From the IMG/VR virus record IMGVR_UViG_3300008113_000014, positions 44,864 to 108,863 of that record: a stretch of 64,000 nucleotides of DNA, one strand, 5' to 3'. The stretch is from a virus. The notes beneath the pieces were generated by a model. That model did no database searches. It was not told where the DNA came from and saw only the letters and a list, made by a program, of their open reading frames with translations. Shown here one piece after another: positions 53,697 to 61,515 of the stretch. The position numbers and the translations under genes were made by a program. The first letter of the stretch is position 1. Each line of letters opens with the position of its first letter.

Positions 53697-54458
53697 TTAG
53701 ATACCCATTTCTTTACGTTTTTGCGTAGCCGATATAGCATGAATGTCTGCCCCCAAATCTACTTGTTCAATCTTATATCCTACATCACGACCATAAACAA
53801 TGTTAGTAATGTTAGGTAGTCTTAATACTAATGCGCCATCCATAAATTCATCTTTGGCAATATACTCTTTTACCTGATCAAACTTAAGGGGGTCCTTCTC
53901 ACTTGTGTTGTAGGTATTACGGACTCCAAGAAGTACTTGGTCAGTTCTCTTGCCAGCTTCCCTGTAAAGGGCGTGGTGGCCCTCGTGCCAAGGCTGGTAC
54001 CTACCCAGCATGAGCGTAGTAGGTGCAGACCAATCATGAAGACTAAACTTATCAATGATATGAGATGACTTTGCTTCTGCATCTAGGTTGTGACTAATGA
54101 ATGATACATCAAACTCTGTTGGTCGTTCAAACATCTTATTAGTGTCTTCAAAACGACCCTCTGCAATTGTGTCCATGAATACCAAAATGTCTGGCTTACC
54201 AAATGCTACACGAGTTAGATCTGTTGGACATACAAAATCAACGATTACTGGAGCAACACCTTGCTTAGAAATAAGTCTTGCCATCTCGCCCATGCGACGA
54301 GCCTGCTCAATTCTGTCTTCTGGTGCAAAACCTAAATCTGAATTGACTGTTGCACGGACTTCATCTGCATTAAGATGAATAGCATTAATGCGTTCTTTGA
54401 GTGCCTTGGCTAACTCTGTCTTTCCTGAACCTGGGAGACCTATAATCTGAATTATCAT
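53697..54458 (-). CDS. APS kinase-like / HxGH nucleotidyltransferase fusion
   Basis: 253 aa. N-terminal kinase: IGLPGSGKT (7-14) Walker A, HLNADEVRATVNSDLGFAPEDRIE matches the APS-kinase DGDxxR...LGFSxEDRxEN run, and VDFVCPTDLTR its later loop. C-terminal domain: MLGRYQPWHEGHHAL (HEGH 158-161) and ISATQKRKEMG are the HxGH and ISxTxxR motifs of adenylyl/cytidylyltransferases. APS kinase makes PAPS, the donor for the two sulfotransferase-like proteins; the second domain may make APS or a nucleotide-activated compound (NMN or sugar type). Confidence 0.78.
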   Translation of the reverse strand: MIIQIIGLPGSGKTELAKALKERINAIHLNADEVRATVNSDLGFAPEDRIEQARRMGEMARLISKQGVAPVIVDFVCPTDLTRVAFGKPDILVFMDTIAEGRFEDTNKMFERPTEFDVSFISHNLDAEAKSSHIIDKFSLHDWSAPTTLMLGRYQPWHEGHHALYREAGKRTDQVLLGVRNTYNTSEKDPLKFDQVKEYIAKDEFMDGALVLRLPNITNIVYGRDVGYKIEQVDLGADIHAISATQKRKEMGI

Positions 54459-54706
54459 GCGTGTGGTTCTTCTTTTGCTTTGTTTTCAATTAGCTTATCA
54501 CGTTCATCAACTATTGTAATTGCAAATGACATCATTTTTTTATATCCTTCTTTATTATTCATAATCTTATTATAGTGATGTCCACAAAACATAAGATCCC
54601 CATCAATTCCAGTAACCTGTACTAATGCTTCTGCAGCGCATGAATCACAGCGATCTTTTGGACTCAATGTCCACTCTTTTTCAATAATGTTTTCTGTAGT
54701 TGTCAT
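54455..54706 (-). CDS. DUF7455-like zinc protein
   Basis: 83 aa. LSPKDRCDSCAAEALVQV and LMFCGHHYNK give the CxxC and CGHH of the small actinobacterial DUF7455-type family. TATACT lies 6 nt before ATG 54706, so possibly leaderless; longer frames exist. Confidence 0.7.
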   Translation of the reverse strand: MTTTENIIEKEWTLSPKDRCDSCAAEALVQVTGIDGDLMFCGHHYNKIMNNKEGYKKMMSFAITIVDERDKLIENKAKEEPHA

Positions 54707-54721
54707 ATTCATAGTATACAC

Positions 54722-54904
54722 TTACTTTCTATTGTCAGTGGAATAAAATCCAGTACCGTTAAAAACAGCTCCTACATTAGAGTATACACGAACTAGAGTA
54801 TGATTACAAGTTTCACAGTTATATCCAGGGTCTTCTTCTTTAATAGATCTTTCTTTTGTATACCTTGTTGCACAAGGCATGCAGTCATATTCATATACTG
54901 GCAT
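54722..54904 (-). CDS. FmdB-type zinc ribbon protein
   Basis: 60 aa. MPVYEYDCMPCATRYTKERSI and CETCNHTLVRVYS are the FmdB regulatory-protein pattern (two CxxC). Start at ATG 54904 just after the oxygenase stop. Confidence 0.8.
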   Translation of the reverse strand: MPVYEYDCMPCATRYTKERSIKEEDPGYNCETCNHTLVRVYSNVGAVFNGTGFYSTDNRK

Positions 54905-54906
54905 AA

Positions 54907-55515
54907 TTAACAATCATGAATCCAAGTAACAATGGCATATTTTGTACCAGATTTAACTGGATGAGCAATATGTCTATAAGCGTAATTAGATGGAAAAACT
55001 ATCAAAGATCCAGCTTTTGGCTTAATTTTAATTCCAAAGTTAACGAATTCAATCTCCCCTCCCTCATAGTTATCATTTAAATAAAGTATTGGAGAAACAG
55101 CTCTTTTAGAAGATGTGTCACCATCATAATGTGATTTAAAATATTGTGATTCTACATATTTTAATAGGCTATTTCCTTCTCTATAAACAAGTGGTTGATG
55201 AATATCAAAAGTTATTTTATAGCTGTATAAACATTTTTTAAGAATTTTATCAAACTTGCTGTTAATATTTTTTAAGTCTACATTTAATTCTGAGCATTGC
55301 TTTAAAGAAAGAGCAGAGTTAGTTCTTACCGATTCTAATCCCTTTGCTCCATCTTCTTCACTTTTAATTTTTGCTTTTTGGAAAGATACTATGAGGTTTG
55401 GGTCTGAAGATATACCGTTTAAAATAATTATATCTTCAGCCAAATCATCCCAAACATCCTCATAAATAGCAATTGCACCAGCAACAATAGTTGTTGGATT
55501 AATTAAATCTAGCAA
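54907..55515 (-). CDS. 2OG-Fe(II) oxygenase, P4H-like (10)
   Basis: 202 aa. SHYDGD gives His129 and Asp131, YLNDNYEGGEIEF the turn, RHIAHPVKSGTKY distal His182 or 185 and Lys192. It resembles oxygenases 7 and 8 of the left cluster (SGTKY ending) though 37 kb away. Flanked by DUF2061 and FmdB genes. Confidence 0.85.
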   Translation of the reverse strand: MLDLINPTTIVAGAIAIYEDVWDDLAEDIIILNGISSDPNLIVSFQKAKIKSEEDGAKGLESVRTNSALSLKQCSELNVDLKNINSKFDKILKKCLYSYKITFDIHQPLVYREGNSLLKYVESQYFKSHYDGDTSSKRAVSPILYLNDNYEGGEIEFVNFGIKIKPKAGSLIVFPSNYAYRHIAHPVKSGTKYAIVTWIHDC

Positions 55516-55521
55516 TCTTGA

Positions 55522-55722
55522 TCACTTGACCTTATGTCCGAATTTAACCCAAACTCTTTCATGAAGGAAATATCCAAGTGCTTCCCAGCCAATATAAATA
55601 AGGGCACCAAGACTTGCATACTCCCACTCACCAGTAAACAAATAGATTACACCAGCAACACCAACAAGATGAAAGGTTTCCCAACTTGCTGTTTTAAGTA
55701 GAGTTCTTTTTGTTGATTCCAT
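55522..55722 (-). CDS. DUF2061-like membrane protein (2)
   Basis: 66 aa. KRTLLKTASWETFHLVGVAGVIYLF and WEALGYFLHERVW, two helices with the ...FLHERVW end of DUF2061; more diverged than copy 1. Confidence 0.7.
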   Translation of the reverse strand: MESTKRTLLKTASWETFHLVGVAGVIYLFTGEWEYASLGALIYIGWEALGYFLHERVWVKFGHKVK

Positions 55723-56352
55723 TTATTTGGTTTTCTTAACTACTGGCTTAATCTCTTTTGGTAATGCTTTTTTAACTGGTGCTGCAACAGGCTTATTCGG
55801 CGTTTCTGGTGCAACCATCTTATTTAGTAATTGAGCATTTTCTTCACCAGTGTAAACTGGACGACCCCAACCAACAACAGCGTTGACCAACTTCTTTTTA
55901 TTATTCTTTACATATGCACGAGTTTTTTCTACGCACATTCCACCGTTGCGCTGATCTCCCTTTGCAGTTCCTGAAGTGTTTCCTTCAATAACTTGTATCG
56001 TTCCATCACCATTGTTCTTAATGCAAATACCTACATGCGAAATACGATTTACACCATCATCTGGGAAATCAAAATAGATCCAGTCTCCTGCTTGTGGATC
56101 ATCATTACGTGCATCTGACCAACGACCCTCTTTCTTAAACTGATCTGACGCTGCTACTGTTGATGCAGACTTAGGGAATGACTTAACTCCCGCTGTGAAT
56201 GCACACCAAGAAACAAAGCTTTGGCACCATGGTTGGAAGTTAACCTTCATCCATGCACCGTACTTTGTTTCGTTATCTTTTGGACCTTCAATAGTCCCCA
56301 GTTCTTTCTTTGCAACCTCAATAATTGCTTCTAATGATCCTTTAATTGCCAT
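55723..56352 (-). CDS. CHAP-domain endolysin
   Basis: 209 aa. ELGTIEGPKDNETKYGAWM, PWCQSFVSWCAF (catalytic Cys43) and RISHVGIC (His106) define a CHAP cysteine amidohydrolase. C-terminal Pro/Lys tail (KPVAAPVKKALPKEIKPVVKK) probably binds the wall. No signal peptide, so it needs a holin. GGAGG ribosome site. Confidence 0.88.
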   Translation of the reverse strand: MAIKGSLEAIIEVAKKELGTIEGPKDNETKYGAWMKVNFQPWCQSFVSWCAFTAGVKSFPKSASTVAASDQFKKEGRWSDARNDDPQAGDWIYFDFPDDGVNRISHVGICIKNNGDGTIQVIEGNTSGTAKGDQRNGGMCVEKTRAYVKNNKKKLVNAVVGWGRPVYTGEENAQLLNKMVAPETPNKPVAAPVKKALPKEIKPVVKKTK

Positions 56353-56386
56353 GGTACCCTCCTATAGGTTTATATCTATTATAGCA

Positions 56387-56662
56387 TTAGGAGGCTTTAG
56401 ATGTCAAACGAATATATGTCCTTATTCTGTGACAATTGGCACATACTACTTCGCATTTTGCTATCTCTTTTTTAATGGCTGCCCACGAAAATCCATCATG
56501 AATCATTCTAGATACGTTGTATTTTTTATCTTTTAGATGATCAAAATCTAAGACTATTGGATTAGTTAATCCACAGTCTGCACACCCAGAGTTTTGTTTT
56601 ATTTCTGAGAGTCTTTTTTTTAACTGTTGCTTATTGTAATGTTCTAACTCTTTGTTAGTCAT
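56387..56662 (-). CDS. HNH endonuclease (small)
   Basis: 91 aa. CADCGLTNPIVLDFDHLKD and CANCHRIRTY carry the HNH zinc and metal motifs. Basic N-terminal helix. Probably a homing- or packaging-type nuclease. Confidence 0.8.
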   Translation of the reverse strand: MTNKELEHYNKQQLKKRLSEIKQNSGCADCGLTNPIVLDFDHLKDKKYNVSRMIHDGFSWAAIKKEIAKCEVVCANCHRIRTYIRLTSKAS

Positions 56663-56679
56663 AATATATAATAAGGTAT

Positions 56680-57435
56680 TTAGTTATTAAGAATAGACTT
56701 ATGTCCAGAAATTGCAAGCTCAATATCTTTACAAATTAAATCGTATTCTTCTTCAAAAACCTTCTTAGATCTTCCTATGCCAATCATGACTGGATGCCCA
56801 GCTTCTGTTAGAGAATCACTAAGTGTTTTTTCTATGTCATAGTTTAATACTGTGCAATGATAGTGCTTAATGACATATCCATCCTTGTCAATTAAATATT
56901 TTTCAAAATTACCGCCCATGAATTCACCTTCATCAAATCCTAGGTTTAGCCACCAAGAATAGTAATCCTGTGAAACCTTTATTCCAAGTCTGTGATTTGT
57001 CTGCTTTAATTCTCTCATTTGAGTAGCTATTTCTTGATACATTGGGTGAACTGGAAGGTTGTCTTGACCTAAACCATTTTTTCCATGGGCATCTGAAGTT
57101 GATGGGTGTGGATTAGATCCAACCATTTCAGAATACTTAAAGGTTACTCCGTATACATCTTCCCCGTAGTTTTTAGAATCTAGTCCACAAGTAATACCTT
57201 CTGACCATTTGCCTTTAGTAACTCCTGGACCACAGTAATCATTGGTTGGAATACCTATAACCTGAAAATCATCACCACCATATTTTTCTTGAAGCCACTG
57301 TAAAACTTCTAGCTGATTAGCATTACCGCATCCAACAGTAGTGTTAACAATCATTGTTACTTTCCCTTTAAATTGATCAAGAAAGTTAGGGGTTCCTTCT
57401 GCGGAGTTTAATTGAATGTCATAGATTGATTTCAT
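56680..57435 (-). CDS. Glutathione peroxidase-like protein
   Basis: 251 aa. KGKVTMIVNTTVGCGNANQLEVLQWL (redox Cys36) followed by FQVIGIPTNDYC and GNFEKYLIDKDGYVIKHY are the GPx order, with a long insertion (about residues 75-165) that is not usual for GPx. It might detoxify peroxides with thioredoxin as reductant. Confidence 0.75.
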   Translation of the reverse strand: MKSIYDIQLNSAEGTPNFLDQFKGKVTMIVNTTVGCGNANQLEVLQWLQEKYGGDDFQVIGIPTNDYCGPGVTKGKWSEGITCGLDSKNYGEDVYGVTFKYSEMVGSNPHPSTSDAHGKNGLGQDNLPVHPMYQEIATQMRELKQTNHRLGIKVSQDYYSWWLNLGFDEGEFMGGNFEKYLIDKDGYVIKHYHCTVLNYDIEKTLSDSLTEAGHPVMIGIGRSKKVFEEEYDLICKDIELAISGHKSILNN

Positions 57436-57455
57436 AACTTGATTGTATCATATTT

Positions 57456-57544
57456 TAAAAAGCCCCACACAGGCAATTCACCTGACTTGCGCCACGGTCT
57501 CTATCCAATGGGTAACTAATCCATCACTAAGGTCCTGTGTGGGG
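57456..57544 (-). ncRNA. Long-stem structured element with terminator tail
   Basis: Perfect 11-bp arms CCCCACACAGG / CCTGTGTGGGG (57463-57473, 57534-57544) enclose a 60-nt internal region; on the minus strand it is followed by CTTTTTAAAA. It terminates the Hsp20 transcript, but the large folded interior is unusual for a plain terminator. Confidence 0.55.
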
Positions 57545-57558
57545 ACTATTTAATTGTA

Positions 57559-57975
57559 CTACTTGATTTTGATTGTTTTAGGCTTCTTTTCTTCAGGAAC
57601 AACACGAACAATGCTGATTGTTAGCAATCCGTCTTTTAGTTCAGCACTAGACACTTCCATATATTCTCCAAGAGCAAAGGATCGTACAAATTTACGTCCA
57701 GCAATACCCTTGTGAACAACTTCAGCATCTGTTACTTCTACAATATCACCCTTGATAATTAGTGTTCCATTATCTACTGAAACATCAATATCATTTTTTG
57801 TAAATCCCGCAATTGCAACGGATAATCTATATGTATCTTCATCCAATTTAATAAGATCATATGGAGGATATGATTGTAGATTTGTTTTATGTGCTGTGTT
57901 TAAACGACTTAGCTCCCTATTGAAGCCAATAAAAAAAGGATCATTGAAAAGATCCATAGCGAATTGATTTACCAT
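57559..57975 (-). CDS. Hsp20 small heat-shock protein
   Basis: 138 aa. PPYDLIKLDEDTYRLSVAIAGFTKNDIDVSV, GTLIIKGD, FVRSFALGEYMEVSSAELKDGLLTISI are the alpha-crystallin domain of IbpA-type chaperones. Common in aquatic phages, possibly for virion folding. Confidence 0.9.
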   Translation of the reverse strand: MVNQFAMDLFNDPFFIGFNRELSRLNTAHKTNLQSYPPYDLIKLDEDTYRLSVAIAGFTKNDIDVSVDNGTLIIKGDIVEVTDAEVVHKGIAGRKFVRSFALGEYMEVSSAELKDGLLTISIVRVVPEEKKPKTIKIK

Positions 57976-58045
57976 TTTATTCCCCTTTCAAGCGAATAAG
58001 TTAATGTACCCCCGCAGGCAGTACATATATATTATATCATATCTC

Positions 58046-58696
58046 TTAGTTATGCCACTTATCTCTTCCCTTTGGTGGTTTGCTATAACTGCTATCATAC
58101 CCTATGCCTGGTCTTCCATCTAATGAAAAGTCAGCATACTGACCATTTGCATCAACATAGTGTAAAAATGCCTGTGCGTGCCAAGAACCATCAGGAGCAT
58201 CAAAGGTTTCACGCCAATGTTCTAACTCAATACCTTTATAGATCACCATGTCTCCAGGTAAAGTTACATGTTCTTTTCCGTCTACCCAAATATTCCAAGT
58301 GTAATCTTTATCTTCTGTATTGTAAAAATATCCTAAATTAACCGTTGCTGATATTTCACAAGCAAACCTATCCTTATGTTTTTTAAGATAATCTCCAGGT
58401 TTATATAATCTGTGGTAGGAGTATGTTGGAAAAAGATTAAGTCCTGTAGCTAATTCAACTGTTTTTTGCATTGCTACCAACAAAGACTCTGTAATAGGGT
58501 TTGCATATCCTGCCTGTGTTGGAGGGCTTATAGAATCACCTTTAATATTAGGGTTAGAAATTGAATCAAAATATATTGCATTAGCAAGAAGACTTGCTTC
58601 ATTTTTTGTTAATGCATTACATATTTTTACATAGCCATCTTTATTAAAAAGAATAGAGGCTTTATTGTTTTCTTCTATAGGATTTAAGTATGACAT
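58046..58696 (-). CDS. 2OG-Fe(II) oxygenase family protein (11)
   Basis: 216 aa. YHRLYKPGDYLKKHKDRFACEISATVNLGY gives His107 and Asp109, IYKGIELEHWRE the distal His160. A different subgroup from the cluster enzymes (no NDDYEGGE turn; it has TWNIWVDG instead). Confidence 0.8.
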   Translation of the reverse strand: MSYLNPIEENNKASILFNKDGYVKICNALTKNEASLLANAIYFDSISNPNIKGDSISPPTQAGYANPITESLLVAMQKTVELATGLNLFPTYSYHRLYKPGDYLKKHKDRFACEISATVNLGYFYNTEDKDYTWNIWVDGKEHVTLPGDMVIYKGIELEHWRETFDAPDGSWHAQAFLHYVDANGQYADFSLDGRPGIGYDSSYSKPPKGRDKWHN

Positions 58697-58714
58697 ATTC
58701 TGTATTTTTCTTTT

Positions 58715-60169
58715 TTATTTTTTAGTCACTATAATATTGTCATAATTGCCATGTGTTAGAACTTCAATAGTTAAACCCTCAACAGTCACTTTATCCCCTT
58801 TATGAAGTATCAAGTCTGCTGAAGATGGAGTTAAACAGGTACTTCTAAGTACTGGTCTTTCACTTGGAAAGATTGGCTTAAGAAACTCTTCACCGTGAGT
58901 AAAATTACCATCATAGGTATAAACAAGAACGCCATCTCCAATTATCGGATTCTTGCATGAAAACTTGGAAGATCTGCGAGATTCAATTACTACAGCTTTC
59001 GTATCAGACACAGGAATTACTGCCATTTTTACTCCGTCTTTTTCCGATGACAGCGGTACAAGAGTTAATCTTGTTTGTTTTAAATTATCTTTAGTTTTAC
59101 AAAAAATCTTTTCATTGGACATCCAGCCTGCGACAAAACGAAGCCAGCCACTCAACTCTCTTGTAATTCCGCCTTCATTTCCCATAATGTCCATCACTTG
59201 AAAGGGGCTTGAATTTCTTGATGCTCCAACATGTGGAATAGCAATAGCGTGCCCAAACTCGTGAGCCCAATATGACCATATTTCTCTATCAGGTTTAAAA
59301 AAGATTGCACCAGCCATTGAAAAAGAACTGATTGAGCCCTCATTTGTAATAGCACCTTGTAATGCTTTATCCCACGGGAATCCCTGGATTGACTCTGTAA
59401 CAACTGTTTGTGCTTCTGGTAACAAGAAATTTATTGTTTTTACATTTGTAAAATCAAAAAATGGATCAGCACTTTTCAATGCATCCTTAAATAGTTTCTC
59501 GTTGTTACTTGAACTATTTAAATTTGCTGAAAGAGGAGTGACATAATCAGTTGATTTACCAGGGACTGTTACCCACTTATCAAGTACAACCCATTCAATT
59601 TTTAACTTACCCTCACTGACCGTTGAATACCACTCAGACAACAATTTCATTTGTTCATCAACTCTAGATCTGAAGTTTTTCTCTCCTGCTAAATCAGGGA
59701 AATCAATTGGAATTAGAGCCCATTTAATTGTGCCATTGCGTGGGGTTAATGGAGTTACAGCAGGAAAGCCAGATGGTAGAGAATATATGGGTGCTTCTGG
59801 AGCATCCCACCCCTTGGCCCTTCTTGGTCCATTCAGATTAGTTTCTTTAATCTTGCATAGATCAATGTTATCAGTTAAATCAGAAGGAACAGTGTAAACA
59901 TCTTCAGTTTTTGGGGTGGCAGTTGGAACAGGATCTTTACTTTTTATTGGAGCTGGTATGTTTATTTTTTTAATTGCCCATCTATAAACCTTACCGTTTT
60001 TTAAACAAATAGTATTATTTTTTACTTTGTTTAACATTGATTTAGAGCATGACTTATTTGTAAATTCGTACTGTTGAATATTTTTTTGACTGTATTCTGG
60101 TGCAATTGGTGCTTGTGTTGGTGCCAATAGTGATGCAACTGTTATTGTAGATATACAAATTACGCACAT
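58715..60169 (-). CDS. Secreted M6-like zinc metalloprotease
   Basis: 484 aa. Signal-like N-terminus (CVICISTITVASLLA), Pro/Thr linker, then catalytic domain with WAHEFGHAIAIPHVG (HEFGH 303-307, third ligand His313), MDIMG Met-turn and a C-terminal beta domain. The HExxHxxxxxH layout plus Met-turn fits immune-inhibitor-A/M6-like peptidases. Unusual phage cargo; might clear host surface or extracellular proteins. Confidence 0.75.
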   Translation of the reverse strand: MCVICISTITVASLLAPTQAPIAPEYSQKNIQQYEFTNKSCSKSMLNKVKNNTICLKNGKVYRWAIKKINIPAPIKSKDPVPTATPKTEDVYTVPSDLTDNIDLCKIKETNLNGPRRAKGWDAPEAPIYSLPSGFPAVTPLTPRNGTIKWALIPIDFPDLAGEKNFRSRVDEQMKLLSEWYSTVSEGKLKIEWVVLDKWVTVPGKSTDYVTPLSANLNSSSNNEKLFKDALKSADPFFDFTNVKTINFLLPEAQTVVTESIQGFPWDKALQGAITNEGSISSFSMAGAIFFKPDREIWSYWAHEFGHAIAIPHVGASRNSSPFQVMDIMGNEGGITRELSGWLRFVAGWMSNEKIFCKTKDNLKQTRLTLVPLSSEKDGVKMAVIPVSDTKAVVIESRRSSKFSCKNPIIGDGVLVYTYDGNFTHGEEFLKPIFPSERPVLRSTCLTPSSADLILHKGDKVTVEGLTIEVLTHGNYDNIIVTKK

Positions 60170-60177
60170 TTATTTTA

Positions 60178-60396
60178 TTATTCCTTTATTTTAAATACTA
60201 CCTGGCAAGGATCTCCGCCATCTTCCCACTCTTGCATTTCTTCATCTGTCATATATGTATCACCTTCATGAGTATTGCAGAATGGTTCTGTTATCCATCC
60301 TCTTTCAATACCGTTTTCAAGCCAGATCTCAAACTCATTGTAGTTTGCTTCTGAGCTTTGTATGTCTTTTAATATCTCATCAAATTCTTCGTACAT
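60178..60396 (-). CDS. 72-aa actinophage-type acidic protein
   Basis: LENGIERGWITEPFCNTHEGDTYMTDEEMQEWEDGGDPCQVVF: the GW.S.P.C.THxG...EEGGDPC pattern is widespread in actinophages. Function unknown. Confidence 0.75.
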   Translation of the reverse strand: MYEEFDEILKDIQSSEANYNEFEIWLENGIERGWITEPFCNTHEGDTYMTDEEMQEWEDGGDPCQVVFKIKE

Positions 60397-60411
60397 AATA
60401 AAAGTATACTC

Positions 60412-60930
60412 CTAAGAACTTAGAATGTCAATAGGGCCAATGCAGGATGTACTATATGCAACCGCTGCATTTAATGCTAGAGTCAGACGACGCTTGGGAT
60501 CTTTGTGACTTTGGGTAGAATAAAGAGAACCCATAGCGTAGTCTGCCCCTGATCCTACGGCAATAAAGTCTCGCTCATAGGAAACCAATGTAAGGTCAGA
60601 TGCATCATGCTCATACAACTTTCCTTTTAAACCAACTAATAATGATAGCTCACTTTCTTTACCACCAATATCCCATTCACTATAAAAAGATTTAAGTGCT
60701 TTTAAGAATTTACCGTGCATAAATTTATCAGGGTTGCCTTCTACGGCTGGTGGGATAAAGTTATACTGAACTATTTGACCATCAAATGTTCCAGCAAACC
60801 CAAAAATATAAGGTCCAGTTTTCCAGATTTTTGGTTTGTCAATAGGAACTATGTAGTTGCCTTCTGACGCACCACGCTCTCCAGCGATGTACACTTTTCC
60901 GTCTTTCATTATTCCTGCAATGCAAGTCAT
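60412..60930 (-). CDS. Proteasome-beta / HslV-like Ntn hydrolase
   Basis: 172 aa. After Met removal, Thr2 (TCIAGI) is the N-terminal nucleophile. DGKVYIAGERGAS, PKIWK (Lys equivalent of Lys33), YIFGFAGTFDGQI and FIAVGSGADYAMGSLYS follow the order of proteasome beta/HslV subunits. The Asp17 position reads Glu (AGERG versus AGDG). It could self-assemble into a small peptidase ring or affect host proteasome turnover. Confidence 0.82.
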   Translation of the reverse strand: MTCIAGIMKDGKVYIAGERGASEGNYIVPIDKPKIWKTGPYIFGFAGTFDGQIVQYNFIPPAVEGNPDKFMHGKFLKALKSFYSEWDIGGKESELSLLVGLKGKLYEHDASDLTLVSYERDFIAVGSGADYAMGSLYSTQSHKDPKRRLTLALNAAVAYSTSCIGPIDILSS

Positions 60931-60956
60931 GCCTACCCCTTAGTCACTATATTATA

Positions 60957-60985
60957 AGTATAGCAGAGGCAGGCATGGCTGTCAA
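60957..60985 (-). promoter_or_regulatory. Consensus promoter of the proteasome-like gene
   Basis: TTGACA, 17-bp spacer, TATACT on the minus strand. Confidence 0.8.
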
Positions 60986-60987
60986 TC

Positions 60988-61013
60988 AAGGCTAAATATG
61001 ACTAATTAGCCTT
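60988..61013. terminator. Hairpin at end of holin-like gene
   Basis: AAGGCTA/TAGCCTT stem (60988-60994, 61007-61013) with TTTTG on the plus side; weak T-tail on the minus side. Confidence 0.45.
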
Positions 61014-61286
61014 TTTGTCTACTGTTTTAAAAGCATCATTGATTTCTGACAATGAAAGCTTTCCATCGTCCAAAAAAGCCCTTGCCAGTCTTTCAATAAC
61101 TGTTGCTACTCCTAAGAGTCCTGCAAGCATAACTGCTTGAATGGTGTCAATTCCTACTACGGCTCCTGCTCCCAAGACTGATAGTCCTGATGCTGCGAAT
61201 ACCGCAAGAATTCTCATTAAGATATTTGTTATTGCTTTCTGTGGATGATCCTGCTTTGGGGGTTCTACTATTTTTTTAACTGCCAT
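61002..61286 (-). CDS. Holin-like membrane protein
   Basis: 94 aa. Two hydrophobic segments (NILMRILAVFAASGLSVLGAGAVVG, IQAVMLAGLLGVATVIERLARA) and a cytoplasmic LSEINDAFKTV tail, as in actinophage holins. Adjacent to a second membrane protein, forming a holin-pair-like arrangement. Confidence 0.65.
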   Translation of the reverse strand: MAVKKIVEPPKQDHPQKAITNILMRILAVFAASGLSVLGAGAVVGIDTIQAVMLAGLLGVATVIERLARAFLDDGKLSLSEINDAFKTVDKKAN

Positions 61287-61287
61287 T

Positions 61288-61515
61288 TTATTTTTCCTTT
61301 CGTAGTGGTATTGTGATTAACCAGATTATTGTAGTTGCAAGTACTGCAATACCAACAATGTCTCTTGCTGATCCTGTCAAAGTTAGCCATGCAATAAAGA
61401 AGCCTAGGAGGGTGAATGCTTGTGCAATTAATTCCATTCCTGCATCTTTAAACCATTTAATTAATCCCTTTAGCATTTTGCCTACTAGATTGATGGCTTT
61501 ATTGATTATTTTCAT
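61288..61515 (-). CDS. Second small membrane protein of a holin pair
   Basis: 75 aa. Basic amphipathic N-terminus (AINLVGKMLKGLIKWFKDAG) and two helices (FTLLGFFIAWLTL, DIVGIAVLATTIIWLI). ATGA overlap with the PA14 gene and 1-nt gap to the next. Confidence 0.6.
   Translation of the reverse strand: MKIINKAINLVGKMLKGLIKWFKDAGMELIAQAFTLLGFFIAWLTLTGSARDIVGIAVLATTIIWLITIPLRKEK

Noticed and set aside
56387-57544. Group I intron next to the small HNH gene
   Set aside because: The nearby structured element has no intron core motifs, and the flanking genes are complete and not split.
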